Origin: Desulfuromonadaceae bacterium
Lineage (GTDB): Bacteria; Desulfobacterota; Desulfuromonadia; Desulfuromonadales; Desulfuromonadaceae
DNA length: 5,833 nt
NCBI GenBank assembly: GCA_027065245.1
Contig: JAMOOS010000333.1
Coordinates: 1 to 5,833 of the forward strand
Direction: 5' to 3'
In this document: in pieces, positions 5,805 through 5,833 of the stretch
Position numbering within the stretch: the stretch's first letter is position 1
Layout of the letters: each line of letters opens with the position of its first letter
Notes under the pieces: model-generated
What the model was told of the DNA's origin: nothing
Database searches by the model: none
The model's input: the letters and a program-made list of their open reading frames with translations, nothing else
Position numbers and translations under genes: made by a program

Positions 5805-5833
5805 AACTGTCCCGTATTTGCCGGGCGGCAGTT
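5805..5833 (+). terminator. Probable intrinsic terminator, cut by the window edge
   Basis: AACTG (5805-5809) pairs with CAGTT (5829-5833), and CCCG (5811-5814) with CGGG (5822-5825), around a seven-base loop with a small internal bulge. The A run just before the left arm and the TT at the very end suggest a T tract beyond the window. The position directly after the stop codon fits a terminator for the winged-helix gene. Confidence 0.45.

Noticed and set aside
1..5833. Search for a CRISPR array near the Cas6-like gene
   Set aside because: No direct repeats of 24-40 bases with regular spacers are visible. The only repeat-like structure is a single nested inverted repeat at 5148-5229.

Overview
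The window reads as ordinary chromosomal DNA of a GC-rich Gram-negative bacterium. It carries an AccA-type acetyl-CoA carboxylase subunit, an RlpA-type lipoprotein (which implies an outer membrane) and a bacterial tRNA-guanine transglycosylase. The mix of genes, namely accA next to an RlpA-family gene, a repeat protein behind tgt, and a stand-alone Cas6-family RAMP protein, suggests a deltaproteobacterium of the Desulfuromonadales type (Geobacter/Pelobacter/Desulfuromonas relatives). That placement is inferred from gene content and was not computed.

Layout. Positions 1-235 hold no convincing gene, only a leader with a hairpin, followed by accA (236-1243, +). Four bases after its stop comes an RlpA-family septal lytic transglycosylase lipoprotein (1248-1994, +), so the two are probably cotranscribed. 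A convergent operon on the minus strand follows: tgt (3971 down to 2859), then a helical-repeat protein of unknown function (2829 down to 2062). A good sigma70-like promoter for tgt lies at 3995-4023. From the other side of the tgt promoter region a Cas6-family protein (4127-5056, +) is transcribed divergently. Its leader contains a hairpin followed by seven T. A gene-poor stretch of 325 bases (5057-5381) then holds a short GC palindrome, a nested inverted-repeat element with a UACG-capped inner hairpin, and a 26-codon reading frame. The last gene (5382-5804, +) encodes a membrane-anchored winged-helix protein, and a terminator-like hairpin reaches the window edge.

How the genes relate. AccA is half of the carboxyltransferase that makes malonyl-CoA for fatty acid synthesis. 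RlpA trims denuded peptidoglycan at the division septum. Tgt installs the queuosine precursor in tRNA anticodons. These are housekeeping functions with no direct biochemical link.

The less routine content is on the right: an orphan Cas6-like RNA-binding protein with no CRISPR array or other cas gene in view, the structured repeat-like element behind it, and the membrane-tethered predicted DNA-binding protein. No complete new defence system can be demonstrated from this window. The best lead is the orphan Cas6-like protein and the hairpin element next to it.
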